Positions 1 to 6,315 of a stretch of DNA of 22,198 nucleotides are shown piece by piece. The position numbers and the translations under genes were made by a program. Numbering within the stretch: position 1 is the stretch's first letter; each line of letters starts with the position of its first letter. The notes below the pieces were generated by a model. The model saw only the letters and a program-made list of their open reading frames with translations. It made no database searches and was not told the DNA's origin. Source of the DNA: an uncultured Oscillospiraceae bacterium (GTDB taxonomy: Bacteria; Bacillota_A; Clostridia; Oscillospirales; Oscillospiraceae); NCBI GenBank assembly GCA_910579155.1, contig CAJTTS010000052.1, forward strand, positions 1-22,198. Reading direction: 5' to 3'.

Positions 1-756
1 GTGTTCCAGGACCCCATGACCTCCCTGAACCCCATCATCACCATTGGCAAGCAGATCACCTCCATCATCCTCAAGCATCAGGACTGTACCGAGGTGGAGG
101 CCCGCCGCCGGGCCCTGGAGCTGATGCACAAGGTGGGCATCCCCAACGCCGCCGCCCGGTTCGACGACTACCCCTTCCAATACTCCGGCGGTATGCGCCA
201 GCGTATCGTCATTGCCATCGCGCTGTCTTGCCAGCCCAAGATTCTGATCTGCGACGAGCCCACCACCGCCCTGGACGTGACCATCCAGGCCCAGATTTTG
301 CAGCTCATCAAGGACCTGCAAAAGGAATTTGATTACACCATCGTGTTCATCACCCACGACTTGGGCGTGGTGGCCAACATTGCCGACCGCGTGGCGGTGC
401 TGTACGCCGGCCAGATCATCGAGCTGGGCAAAGTGGACGAGGTTTTCTACGACCCCAGGCACCCCTATACCTGGGCTCTGCTCAGCTCCCTGCCCCAGCT
501 CGCCCAGAGGAACACCAAGCTGTACTCCATCACCGGCACGCCGCCGTCGCTGTACAACCAGATTGTGGGCGACGCTTTCGCCCCCCGCAACCCCTACTGC
601 CTCCAGATCGATACCATGGTGGAGCCTCCCATGTTCCAGGTCACCGACACCCACTTTGCCAAGACCTGGCTGCTGGACCCCCGGGCGCCCAAGATCGAGA
701 AGCCGGAGGGCATCCAGGACATCCATCAGAAGCTGATGGACGCGTTCAACATTTAA
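1..756 (+). CDS. oppD: Oligopeptide-type ABC transporter ATPase, OppD/DppD family (5' truncated)
   Basis: This is one of the two cytoplasmic ATPases that power an oligopeptide/dipeptide-type ABC importer. The window begins inside the gene: the first codons give the Q-loop ([11 protein letters not shown]), so Walker A and roughly the first 90-100 residues lie to the left and the GTG at position 1 is an internal valine. Visible in order are the Q-loop, the signature YSGGMRQR (about residues 61-68), Walker [13 protein letters not shown], the H-loop THDLG, and a C-terminal oligopeptide-specific segment ([17 protein letters not shown]). In that segment the usual cysteine pattern of the family is changed (RNPYC instead of RCPYA), as I recall for a Clostridia subgroup. 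The stop is followed after 13 bases by the partner OppF gene, whose ribosome site overlaps this stop. Transported substrate cannot be told from the ATPase. The family call is firm; the gene name is by family. Confidence 0.93.
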   Translation: MFQDPMTSLNPIITIGKQITSIILKHQDCTEVEARRRALELMHKVGIPNAAARFDDYPFQYSGGMRQRIVIAIALSCQPKILICDEPTTALDVTIQAQILQLIKDLQKEFDYTIVFITHDLGVVANIADRVAVLYAGQIIELGKVDEVFYDPRHPYTWALLSSLPQLAQRNTKLYSITGTPPSLYNQIVGDAFAPRNPYCLQIDTMVEPPMFQVTDTHFAKTWLLDPRAPKIEKPEGIQDIHQKLMDAFNI

Positions 757-769
757 GGAGGGTCGGACT

Positions 770-2098
770 GTGAGCCAAGAAAAAGTGAAAGGGGCCCGCT
801 CCTCCATCCTGCCGGAGCACGGGCCGTTGGACGAAAACGGCAGGGAAGTCCTGCTGTCGTTGAAAAATGTGGATATTACCTTCGGCAAGGGGGACGATGC
901 GGTCCGCGCCGTCCAGGACGCCTCCTTTGACATCTATAAAGGGGAGACCTTCTCCCTGGTGGGCGAGTCCGGCTCAGGCAAGACCACTGTGGGCCGGGCG
1001 GTCATCCGTGTGAACCCCTTGGCCGCCGGTGAGATCCAGTACAAGGGCGTACGCATCTCCGGTAAGATTTCCCACGCCTTGGACCGTGAGGTCATCCGCA
1101 ACGTGCAGATGGTGTTCCAGGACCCGGCGGCGTCGCTGAACGAGCGGGCCACCGTGGACTACATCATCTCTGAGGGCCTTTACAACTTCCACCTGTTTGA
1201 AAACGAGGCCGACCGGGTCCACAAGGTGGAGACCATGATCGAGGAAGTGGGCCTGTTGCCCGAGCACCTGACCCGCTATCCCCATGAGTTCTCCGGCGGC
1301 CAGCGCCAGCGCATCGGCATCGCCCGGGCCATGGTCATGGAGCCGGAGCTGGTGGTGGCGGACGAGCCCATCTCTGCCCTGGACGTGTCCATCCGTGCCC
1401 AAGTGCTCAACCTGATGAAGAAATTCCAGGAGGAGAAGGGACTGACCTACCTGTTCATCGCCCACGACCTGTCCGTGGTGCGCTTCATCTCCGACCGCAT
1501 CGGCGTCATCTACAAGGGGCGCATCGTGGAGGTGGCCGAGGCGGAGGAGCTGTTTAACTTCCCGCTGCACCCCTATACCCACTCGCTGATTTCCGCCATC
1601 CCCATCCCCGACCCGAAGCTGGAGAAGAACAAGGTGCTGTTCACCTACGACCCCTCCGTCCATGACTACAGCGAGGATAAGCCGGAGTTTGTGTGTATTG
1701 GCCACGACCACTATGTCTACGGCAATAAGGAGGAGATCGAGCGGTACAAGGCCATCCGCGAGGCGGGCTTACCGGTAAAGGCTATCACCATCCGGGACCC
1801 CAATGCCCCGGAGGACGGGACGGCGGCGGAGAAGAAGAAGGCGGAAGAGAAGGCTCTTGCCGCCTCGGTCCGGGAGGATGAGCTGCTCATCCATCCCGCC
1901 CGGGACACGGGCAACATCTGGTATATGATCCTGTCCTTCTTCCTGCCCATTCTAGGCCTGATCGCCATGGCGGTATTCAACCATTTCCATCATTTCCGCA
2001 ACGCCAAAGCCTGTAGGAAGGGCGCCGTTGTGGGGCTGATCTTCCTGGCGGCCATTGTGGTGATTTTCCTGCTGCTGATTGTGCTGGCGGTGATCTAA
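770..2098 (+). CDS. oppF: OppF/DppF-type ABC ATPase with a C-terminal two-helix membrane tail
   Basis: Second ATPase of the same importer, started by GTG at 770 behind AAGGAGG (755-761). The nucleotide-binding domain is complete: Walker A GESGSGKT (about 65-72), Q-loop [11 protein letters not shown] (115-125), signature FSGGQRQR (174-181), Walker [13 protein letters not shown] (194-205) and H-loop AHDLS (231-235). Residues about 260-330 match the C-terminal region typical of Clostridial OppF proteins. The oddity is what follows: a Lys/Glu/Ala-rich linker (about 345-375) and then two strongly hydrophobic stretches (about 383-403 and 417-442) joined by a short His/Arg/Lys loop, running to the very C-terminus. 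OppF proteins are normally soluble and about 320-350 residues; this one has 442. I see no frameshift or second start that would make the tail a separate gene, so I read it as a true fusion. The next gene starts 2 bases after its stop. Confidence 0.92.
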   Translation: MSQEKVKGARSSILPEHGPLDENGREVLLSLKNVDITFGKGDDAVRAVQDASFDIYKGETFSLVGESGSGKTTVGRAVIRVNPLAAGEIQYKGVRISGKISHALDREVIRNVQMVFQDPAASLNERATVDYIISEGLYNFHLFENEADRVHKVETMIEEVGLLPEHLTRYPHEFSGGQRQRIGIARAMVMEPELVVADEPISALDVSIRAQVLNLMKKFQEEKGLTYLFIAHDLSVVRFISDRIGVIYKGRIVEVAEAEELFNFPLHPYTHSLISAIPIPDPKLEKNKVLFTYDPSVHDYSEDKPEFVCIGHDHYVYGNKEEIERYKAIREAGLPVKAITIRDPNAPEDGTAAEKKKAEEKALAASVREDELLIHPARDTGNIWYMILSFFLPILGLIAMAVFNHFHHFRNAKACRKGAVVGLIFLAAIVVIFLLLIVLAVI

Positions 2099-2100
2099 TT

Positions 2101-3372
2101 TTGGCGCGCTACGCGAAAGACAACCGGCCCCACCTCAAGCCGGTGGAGAAGATCCAACTGTCCGGGGAGAATACCCTCCTTCGGGCCGTCGTTGCGGCGC
2201 TGTTCCTGCTCATCGGGGCAGGGGCGCTGGCCTATGCCTTCTCCCGCCTCTTCTCTACAGAGCCCGGCTGGCGGACCATCGAGGCAGGCTCCTCGGACGG
2301 CCCCTCCTGTGCGCAGGAGTTCACCCTCCTCTATGAGCTGGGGGCGGGCGAGCAGAACACCACGTCGGAAAACCGGGCGCTGGTGCAGATGTATACCAGG
2401 GCGTGCCGGACGGCCTACCAGATGTTCAATGCCTACGAGGGGGCCGACGGGATGGTCAACCTGTGGGAGATCGGCCAGCATCCCAATGAGACGCTTCAGG
2501 TGGATGCGGCGCTTTACCACCGCCTTGAACTGATACAGTTTTACGGAGACCGCACCATCTACCTGGGGCCAGTGTTTGCCCGGTATGACGGCGTGTTTCG
2601 GTGTCAGGACGACAGCCAACTGGCCGATTTCGACCCCCGCCTGAGTCAGGAGGTGGCGGAAGAGTATGCTGCTGTGGCCGCTTACGCCATGGACCCTGCG
2701 CAGATCGATATTGAACTGCTGGAGGATTTCAAGGTCTGTCTGCGGGTATCGGAGGAATATCTGGCCTATATTCAGGAAAATGGGATCGACCATCTTTTGG
2801 ACTTTGGCTGGATGGCAAACGCCTTCACGGTGGATTATGTGGGCAATGAGCTGATCCAGGCGGGCTTTACCCACGGCGTCCTGTCCAGCTCCGATGGTTT
2901 CGTCTGCTGCATGGACGACCGGGAGCTGCCCTACACGCTTGTGCTGTATGACGAAATTGATGCCCGTCCTGTTCAGGTGGGAGCCATGGAGTACCAGGGG
3001 CGGATGTGCATGGTGAACCTGCGGGGCTTTCCCGCGGCTGCCGGGGATGGGCAGCGGTACTACCGCTTGAAAAGCGGCGAAATCCGCACCCGGTATCTGA
3101 ACCCGGAGGACGGAGTGTGCAAGAGTTCGGTGAGTTCCATGGTATGCTGTTCCCCGGTTTTGGGCTGCGCGGACCTGGCCATGCGGGCCGCGCCGGTCTT
3201 CATTGCGGAGGAGCTTGACCTGAATGCGGTGCAGGAACTGGATGACAACGGGTACGGCGTGGAGGTGCTGCTGCTCCAGGATGGGCAGATCACAGCCACG
3301 GATCCCGGGCTGACGGTCACGAACCTGCGCGAGGGCTATATGGTGGTTGACATTCACCGTTGGAGCAGTTAA
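2101..3372 (+). CDS. Membrane-anchored protein with a degenerate ApbE-like (FAD:protein FMN transferase) fold
   Basis: A 423-residue protein starting with TTG at 2101, two bases after the oppF stop, so probably translated by coupling. It has one N-terminal membrane helix (about 28-48) after a short basic stretch, with the rest predicted outside the cell. I find no close relative by eye, but three stretches line up with ApbE: residues 85-113 (the early helix before the usual LN/FDxT region), 231-269 with LLDFGWMANAFTVDYVGNELI against the ApbE IDLGGIAKGYAxDxA segment, and 330-369 with RYLNPEDG and ADLAMRA against HHIxDPxTG and ADALSTA. The metal site looks damaged: the His-His is replaced by Arg-Tyr, TG by DG, and the Thr four residues after the conserved Asp by Arg (D358, R362). 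So it is either a pseudoenzyme or has another substrate. The late part is Cys-rich (269, 270, 303, 340, 349, 350, 356). The fold assignment is inference; the gene itself is clear. Confidence 0.72.
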   Translation: MARYAKDNRPHLKPVEKIQLSGENTLLRAVVAALFLLIGAGALAYAFSRLFSTEPGWRTIEAGSSDGPSCAQEFTLLYELGAGEQNTTSENRALVQMYTRACRTAYQMFNAYEGADGMVNLWEIGQHPNETLQVDAALYHRLELIQFYGDRTIYLGPVFARYDGVFRCQDDSQLADFDPRLSQEVAEEYAAVAAYAMDPAQIDIELLEDFKVCLRVSEEYLAYIQENGIDHLLDFGWMANAFTVDYVGNELIQAGFTHGVLSSSDGFVCCMDDRELPYTLVLYDEIDARPVQVGAMEYQGRMCMVNLRGFPAAAGDGQRYYRLKSGEIRTRYLNPEDGVCKSSVSSMVCCSPVLGCADLAMRAAPVFIAEELDLNAVQELDDNGYGVEVLLLQDGQITATDPGLTVTNLREGYMVVDIHRWSS

Positions 3373-3398
3373 TCTCGGCTCTGGTCGCGGCTCAGCAG

Positions 3399-3518
3399 AT
3401 GGAGGCAACGGCCCGGGCTCTCCGTGCCTTGATCGATGCAGCGTTTTCTTTCCGGGGAGGTCTGGGTCGATCAGTAAAGATAGGAGGTAGCGCAGATGGA
3501 AAGAGTGTATTGATGTAA
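3399..3518 (+). CDS. Possible 39-codon small ORF ending on the start of the next gene
   Basis: An open frame begins at TTG 3360, overlapping the stop of the ApbE-like gene, with an in-frame ATG at 3399. It runs to TAA 3516-3518, which overlaps the ATG of the 93-residue membrane protein (TAATG). From the ATG it would encode 39 residues, the first part Ala/Arg/Leu-rich and possibly helical (METARAL-like pattern at 3399-3440), the rest Gly/Ser/Lys-rich. No ribosome site is visible before either start. It could be a coupled leader, a remnant of a GC-rich gene cut by the AT-rich island, or chance. I recognise no family. Confidence 0.2.
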   Translation: MEATARALRALIDAAFSFRGGLGRSVKIGGSADGKSVLM

Positions 3519-3799
3519 TGAATATGGGCGCATTAATTATAGGCATTGGTTTTTTCCTTATTGCTATTTTAGATGGAATTGGATCACAAATCCATATAAG
3601 TAAGAGATACAGGGCAAATAATAAGGTAAGAGAGTGGCAAAAAAAGAGGGTATTTGCTGATATTTTGATTGGAGCTGGGTCAATGATTATATATTTCGAC
3701 CCCAAAGGGACTAAAAATCAGTTTTATATTGGCACTATAGTTTTGATAATAGGATTGTTTTTTCTGTGTGTATTGGACCATAAGTTTAAAAAGTCATAA
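3518..3799 (+). CDS. Small integral membrane protein of unknown function in AT-rich island
   Basis: A 93-residue protein that I do not recognise. It has hydrophobic stretches at about residues 3-20, 46-60 and 68-86, with a strongly basic loop (about 28-45, KRYRANNKVREWQKKR) and a basic C-terminus, so two or three membrane helices are likely. Its base composition is far more AT-rich than the genes on either side, which suggests it was acquired. The start is not simple: the good AGGAGG (3482-3487) serves an ATG at 3496 that gives only MERVY before stopping at 3511-3513, while the ATG used here lies 30 bases from that site. Two upstream frames stop right at it (TGA 3511-3513, TAA 3516-3518), so re-initiation is plausible. 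It converges on the secreted-protein gene and shares its terminator. Small multi-helix proteins next to secreted toxins are sometimes immunity proteins; that is only inference here. Confidence 0.6.
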   Translation: MNMGALIIGIGFFLIAILDGIGSQIHISKRYRANNKVREWQKKRVFADILIGAGSMIIYFDPKGTKNQFYIGTIVLIIGLFFLCVLDHKFKKS

Positions 3800-3827
3800 G
3801 AAAAAGCCCCTATAGGGGCTTTTTCTT
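3798..3827. terminator. Bidirectional intrinsic terminator
   Basis: A perfect 13-bp inverted repeat, AAGAAAAAGCCCC (3798-3810) and GGGGCTTTTTCTT (3815-3827), with a 4-base TATA loop. It carries A-runs on one side and T-runs on the other, so it can end transcription in both directions. It sits exactly between the convergent stops of the 93-residue membrane protein and the 311-residue secreted protein. Confidence 0.93.
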
Positions 3828-3831
3828 AATG

Positions 3832-4767
3832 TTAATTGCCGAGATTCGTCCATGACGTTGGGGCATCATCTATACCGAAAACTCTGTACATCATCATACG
3901 GCCAAACGTGCGATTGCCCCAATCACCTGCGGTATATCCCTCTGTGATTGTCTCTGTTTGACTTCCGTTTTTTACTACTGCGTAGGTTCCCTCTAACTCA
4001 CCTACTGGATAATTAGTATTCGGAGCAGTAGCAGTACCATAGAAGGTCTGGTTAGCATAGGTGCAACGTATTGTTTGTGTAAAGAGAGCGGTATATATGG
4101 CATCTACACCGAGGTTAAGGAGTCCGGTAGCAGAAAGGAAGCCGACAATAGCGCTTGCCAGTGTTACTGGATTGACTGAAAAAGCCCAAACGGCTAGAAG
4201 TGCAGATGTCCAATCGGCCAAAGTTTTTGCGTCACCTACTCCAAAGGTAAATTCGCTGTCGTAATAATATCTATCATAGATTTCAACAGAAATCGAATAG
4301 CGGGTGCCAGTCCAGATATGATCGTAGTGCATATATCCCATATTTCTAGTTCTTACATGATCAGGAGCACCACTGAACATTGCGGCGGAAACGATACCTT
4401 GTTGAGCGGAAACATTTTCGGTAACTTCAGTATAGGTTCCATCTAGATTGTAGTAGGTATGATTAACTATGCCGCTACCTGGAATGGTTGTGTGTTTGTC
4501 GGTTAAGACGCCGTCAAGATACTGATAGGTGGTGTAAGATCCATCTGCGTTCTCTGTGTAGGACATGGTGGAAAGCCCGGTTGCTTGACCCTCACTACTT
4601 GTTCTAAGTAATTGATGCTCTTGGGAAAGCTGCGTCGCTTCCTCATGGACGATGACTCCGACTATGCCTGTTCTTGTCTTTCCAGTGGGGGGGCTTGCGG
4701 CAAAAGCAACAGGTGTCATGGAGCAGATCATAGAAAGGGATAGGATAAGCGCTAAAAATTTTTTCAT
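3832..4767 (-). CDS. Secreted protein of unknown function with an internal hydrophobic segment
   Basis: A 311-residue protein. The ATG at 4767 is chosen because it follows AAGGAGG closely and opens a classical signal peptide (MKK, hydrophobic core, cleavage probably after AFA near residue 23-24); the frame stays open upstream but without a ribosome site and across the promoter. The mature part is rich in Thr, Tyr, Ser and Gly, with two DG-x-YT patterns (75-79, 109-113). A long hydrophobic block spans about 183-228, containing short polar turns, followed by a Thr/Tyr/Gly-rich C-terminus. There is one Cys in the mature chain (C235), no sorting signal and no recognisable catalytic motif. The shape (soluble extracellular part, central hydrophobic hairpin-like block) would suit a membrane-active or bacteriocin-like protein, but I cannot name a family. 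Base composition is lower in GC than the flanking genes. It has its own promoter and a strong terminator. Confidence 0.85.
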   Translation of the reverse strand: MKKFLALILSLSMICSMTPVAFAASPPTGKTRTGIVGVIVHEEATQLSQEHQLLRTSSEGQATGLSTMSYTENADGSYTTYQYLDGVLTDKHTTIPGSGIVNHTYYNLDGTYTEVTENVSAQQGIVSAAMFSGAPDHVRTRNMGYMHYDHIWTGTRYSISVEIYDRYYYDSEFTFGVGDAKTLADWTSALLAVWAFSVNPVTLASAIVGFLSATGLLNLGVDAIYTALFTQTIRCTYANQTFYGTATAPNTNYPVGELEGTYAVVKNGSQTETITEGYTAGDWGNRTFGRMMMYRVFGIDDAPTSWTNLGN

Positions 4768-4828
4768 GACAAATCCTCCTTCGTGTGACAGTGATCCATT
4801 GAAAACAACTCTCCTATTGAACAAGAAA

Positions 4829-4858
4829 ATTATACCAAATTCCAATGTGCAATGTCAG
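4829..4858 (-). promoter_or_regulatory. Sigma-A-like promoter of the secreted-protein gene
   Basis: On the - strand there is CTGACA (rc of 4853-4858; one mismatch to TTGACA), an 18-base spacer and a perfect TATAAT (rc of 4829-4834). This places the transcript start near 4822, about 55 bases before the ATG at 4767. Its independence from the flanking operons fits a self-contained island. Confidence 0.7.
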
Positions 4859-5077
4859 CAAGAAAATGGGCAGTATGATGAAAATATTTTATGATAATTT
4901 TAAATGAGCGTGAAAATATAACTTGGTGCGCGCCGCACCTTGAGCGGACGGCAATCTCAATCAAACAGCGGACAATCCCCAGGCCCAAAATGGACCTGGG
5001 GATTTTTGCCGGTGGCGCACGATGTGAATTTGTGGAAATGCACAAAAAAGTGGGTTAAATTTTTTCGATTTTTCTAA
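4846..5077. other. Intergenic region between the island and the uronate cluster
   Basis: The gap between the two divergent start codons (4767 and 5187) is about 420 bases with no credible gene. This part holds a small GC inverted repeat (GGTGCG 4925-4930 / CGCACC 4934-4939), a direct repeat AGCGGAC (4943-4949 and 4967-4973) and an orphan terminator-like hairpin. Composition changes sharply near 4920, from AT-rich to GC-rich, which I take as the right edge of the island. Past the hairpin the sequence turns AT-rich again as it enters the promoter of the aldolase gene. Confidence 0.6.
4974..5007 (+). terminator. Orphan intrinsic terminator (+ strand)
   Basis: A perfect 10-bp stem AATCCCCAGG (4974-4983) with CCTGGGGATT (4995-5004), an 11-base loop, and T's continuing to 5007. 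The T-run lies on the + strand, yet no + strand gene ends nearby: the last one is the 93-residue gene at 3799, which already has its own terminator. It may insulate the uronate promoter, or be the original terminator of the transporter operon that was pushed away by the island. Confidence 0.8.
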
Positions 5078-5105
5078 TTGAATTCTAGTATACAAGTTGT
5101 ATAAT
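5078..5105 (+). promoter_or_regulatory. Promoter of the uronate cluster
   Basis: TTGAAT (5078-5083), 16-base spacer, perfect TATAAT (5100-5105); expected start near 5112, leaving about 75 bases of leader before the aldolase ATG. The surrounding 5045-5110 is AT-rich compared with the genes. The -10 box overlaps the palindrome described separately, so the promoter is probably repressed by a protein binding there. Confidence 0.8.
5089..5103. promoter_or_regulatory. Perfect palindromic operator overlapping the -10 box
   Basis: TATACAA-G-TTGTATA is a perfect 7+1+7 inverted repeat that ends inside TATAAT. This position is typical for a repressor site. The GTATAC/TTGTAT flavour recalls GntR-family (FadR/UxuR-type) sites that control hexuronate genes, but no regulator gene is in the window, so the binding protein is unknown. 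Confidence 0.7.
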
Positions 5106-5186
5106 AGAGGCAAGACCAGAGCAAAGCAACCGCAAAGCACCGCCCGTCGCCCGAGGAACCCGCAAAAAATATTGGAGGGATTAGGT

Positions 5187-6149
5187 ATGAACACAACGTT
5201 GCAAAGAGTCTATGAGATCGGCATCATCCCTGTCATCGCCATCGAGGACGCCGCTCAGGCGGTCCCCTTGGCCAAGGCCCTGGTGGCCGGCGGCCTGCCC
5301 GCCGCCGAGGTGACCTTCCGCACCGCCGCAGCGGAGGACGCCATCCGTGCTATCGTCAAAGAGGTCCCCGATATGCTGGTGGGCGCGGGCACCGTGCTGA
5401 CCTGTGAGCAGGCCGACCGGGCCATGGCCGCCGGCGCCACCTTCATCGTGGCCCCCGGCTACGACCCCAACGTGACCCAGCATGTCATCGACAAGGGCGG
5501 CATCATGATGCCAGGCACCGCCACCGCCGGTGAGATGCAGCAGGCCATGAACCAGGGCTGTGAGATGGTGAAGTTCTTCCCCGCCGAGGCCAACGGTGGC
5601 GTAGCAATGCTGAAGAACATCGGCGCGGCCCTCAAGACCGCCAAGTGGATGTGTACCGGCGGCGTCAACGCCAAGAACGTGAACGACTACCTGGGCTATG
5701 ACCAAATCGTGGCCGTGGGCGGCACCTGGATGTGCAAGAGCGACCTGATTAAGGCCGGCAAGTGGGATGAAATCACCGCCATCAGCAAGGAGGCGGTCAA
5801 GACCATGCTGGGCTTTGAGGTGCGCCATGTGGGCGTCAACTGTGGGGATGCCGGGGAGGCCGAGCAGACCGCCAAGACCTTGTGCGCCCTGTTTGGGTTT
5901 GACTACAAGGCGGGCAACTCCTCCAACTTCGCGGGCACAGGCGTGGAATGCATGAAGAAGCCCGGCCGCGGCGCCCACGGCCACATTGCCATCGGCACCA
6001 ACAACGTGGACCGCGCCGTGTACCACCTGGGCCGCCAGGGCGTGGAGTTCATCGAGGAGAGCCGTGTGGTGGACGCCAAGGGCAAGACCAAGGCCATTTA
6101 TATCAAGCAGGAGCTGTCCGGCTTCGCCATTCATCTGGTGCAGAAGTAA
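5187..6149 (+). CDS. eda: KDPG/KHG aldolase fused to a C-terminal VOC (glyoxalase-fold) domain
   Basis: The first about 205 residues are a class I 2-keto-3-deoxy-6-phosphogluconate aldolase (KDPG to pyruvate and glyceraldehyde-3-phosphate). The catalytic glutamate (E41) and phosphate-site arginine (R45) sit in EVTFRT, the Schiff-base lysine is K129 in KFFPAEANGG, and TGGV (157-160) is present. Normal Eda ends here at about 210 residues; this protein has 320. Residues about 210-320 look like one VOC-superfamily module: a beta-alpha-beta start with H214, and GHIAIGTNNVDRAVYHL (265-281), ending in FAIHLVQK. The start at 5187 is set by TTGGAGGGA seven bases upstream; the frame is open to 5097, but that would begin inside the promoter. 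It is the first gene behind the operator-promoter and precedes the KDG kinase. VOC domains often bind a metal and small dicarbonyl-type substrates; its role here is unknown. Confidence 0.92.
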   Translation: MNTTLQRVYEIGIIPVIAIEDAAQAVPLAKALVAGGLPAAEVTFRTAAAEDAIRAIVKEVPDMLVGAGTVLTCEQADRAMAAGATFIVAPGYDPNVTQHVIDKGGIMMPGTATAGEMQQAMNQGCEMVKFFPAEANGGVAMLKNIGAALKTAKWMCTGGVNAKNVNDYLGYDQIVAVGGTWMCKSDLIKAGKWDEITAISKEAVKTMLGFEVRHVGVNCGDAGEAEQTAKTLCALFGFDYKAGNSSNFAGTGVECMKKPGRGAHGHIAIGTNNVDRAVYHLGRQGVEFIEESRVVDAKGKTKAIYIKQELSGFAIHLVQK

Positions 6150-6286
6150 GAAGCGCGGAGAAGCGGACAGTGAGGGAGCCTGGACTGGAGCTCGGGCAAA
6201 AACCAAGATTTGCGAAGCAAATCTGTATTTTGCCCGAGCCGTAGGGAAAGCGACCGAGCGTCCTGGCCGCTTCGCAGCGTGACAAG
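6150..6286. repeat. Long structured extragenic element (copy 1)
   Basis: It begins directly after the aldolase stop. Outer arms GAAGCGG (6160-6166) and CCGCTTC (6267-6273) enclose a long inner hairpin: GCTCGGGCAAAA (6190-6201) with TTTTGCCCGAGC (6228-6239), and AGATTTGC (6206-6213) with GCAAATCT (6217-6224) around a GAA loop. It ends in AGCGTGACAAG (6276-6286), which also ends the element at 9403-9532, and both begin with GAAGCGCG soon after a stop codon. There is no T-run, so it is not a plain terminator; it may shape mRNA decay between the aldolase and kinase, or be a mobile extragenic repeat. Confidence 0.65.
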
Positions 6287-6315
6287 CCCCATTACAAATT
6301 TTAGGAGGAATTAAA

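Noticed and set aside
2095..3705. Long open frame on the - strand (536 codons) opposite the ApbE-like gene
   Set aside because: It mirrors a GC-rich coding gene, is His/Pro/Arg-rich, lacks a ribosome site and spans the island border; a shadow.
4943..4973. AGCGGAC direct repeat as a possible attachment site or CRISPR-like unit
   Set aside because: Only two 7-base copies, no matching copy seen at the left edge of the island, so no support for an att site or array.
5097..5186. Upstream 30-codon extension of the aldolase
   Set aside because: It would begin inside the -10 box and operator; the ATG at 5187 has a proper ribosome site and the usual Eda start.
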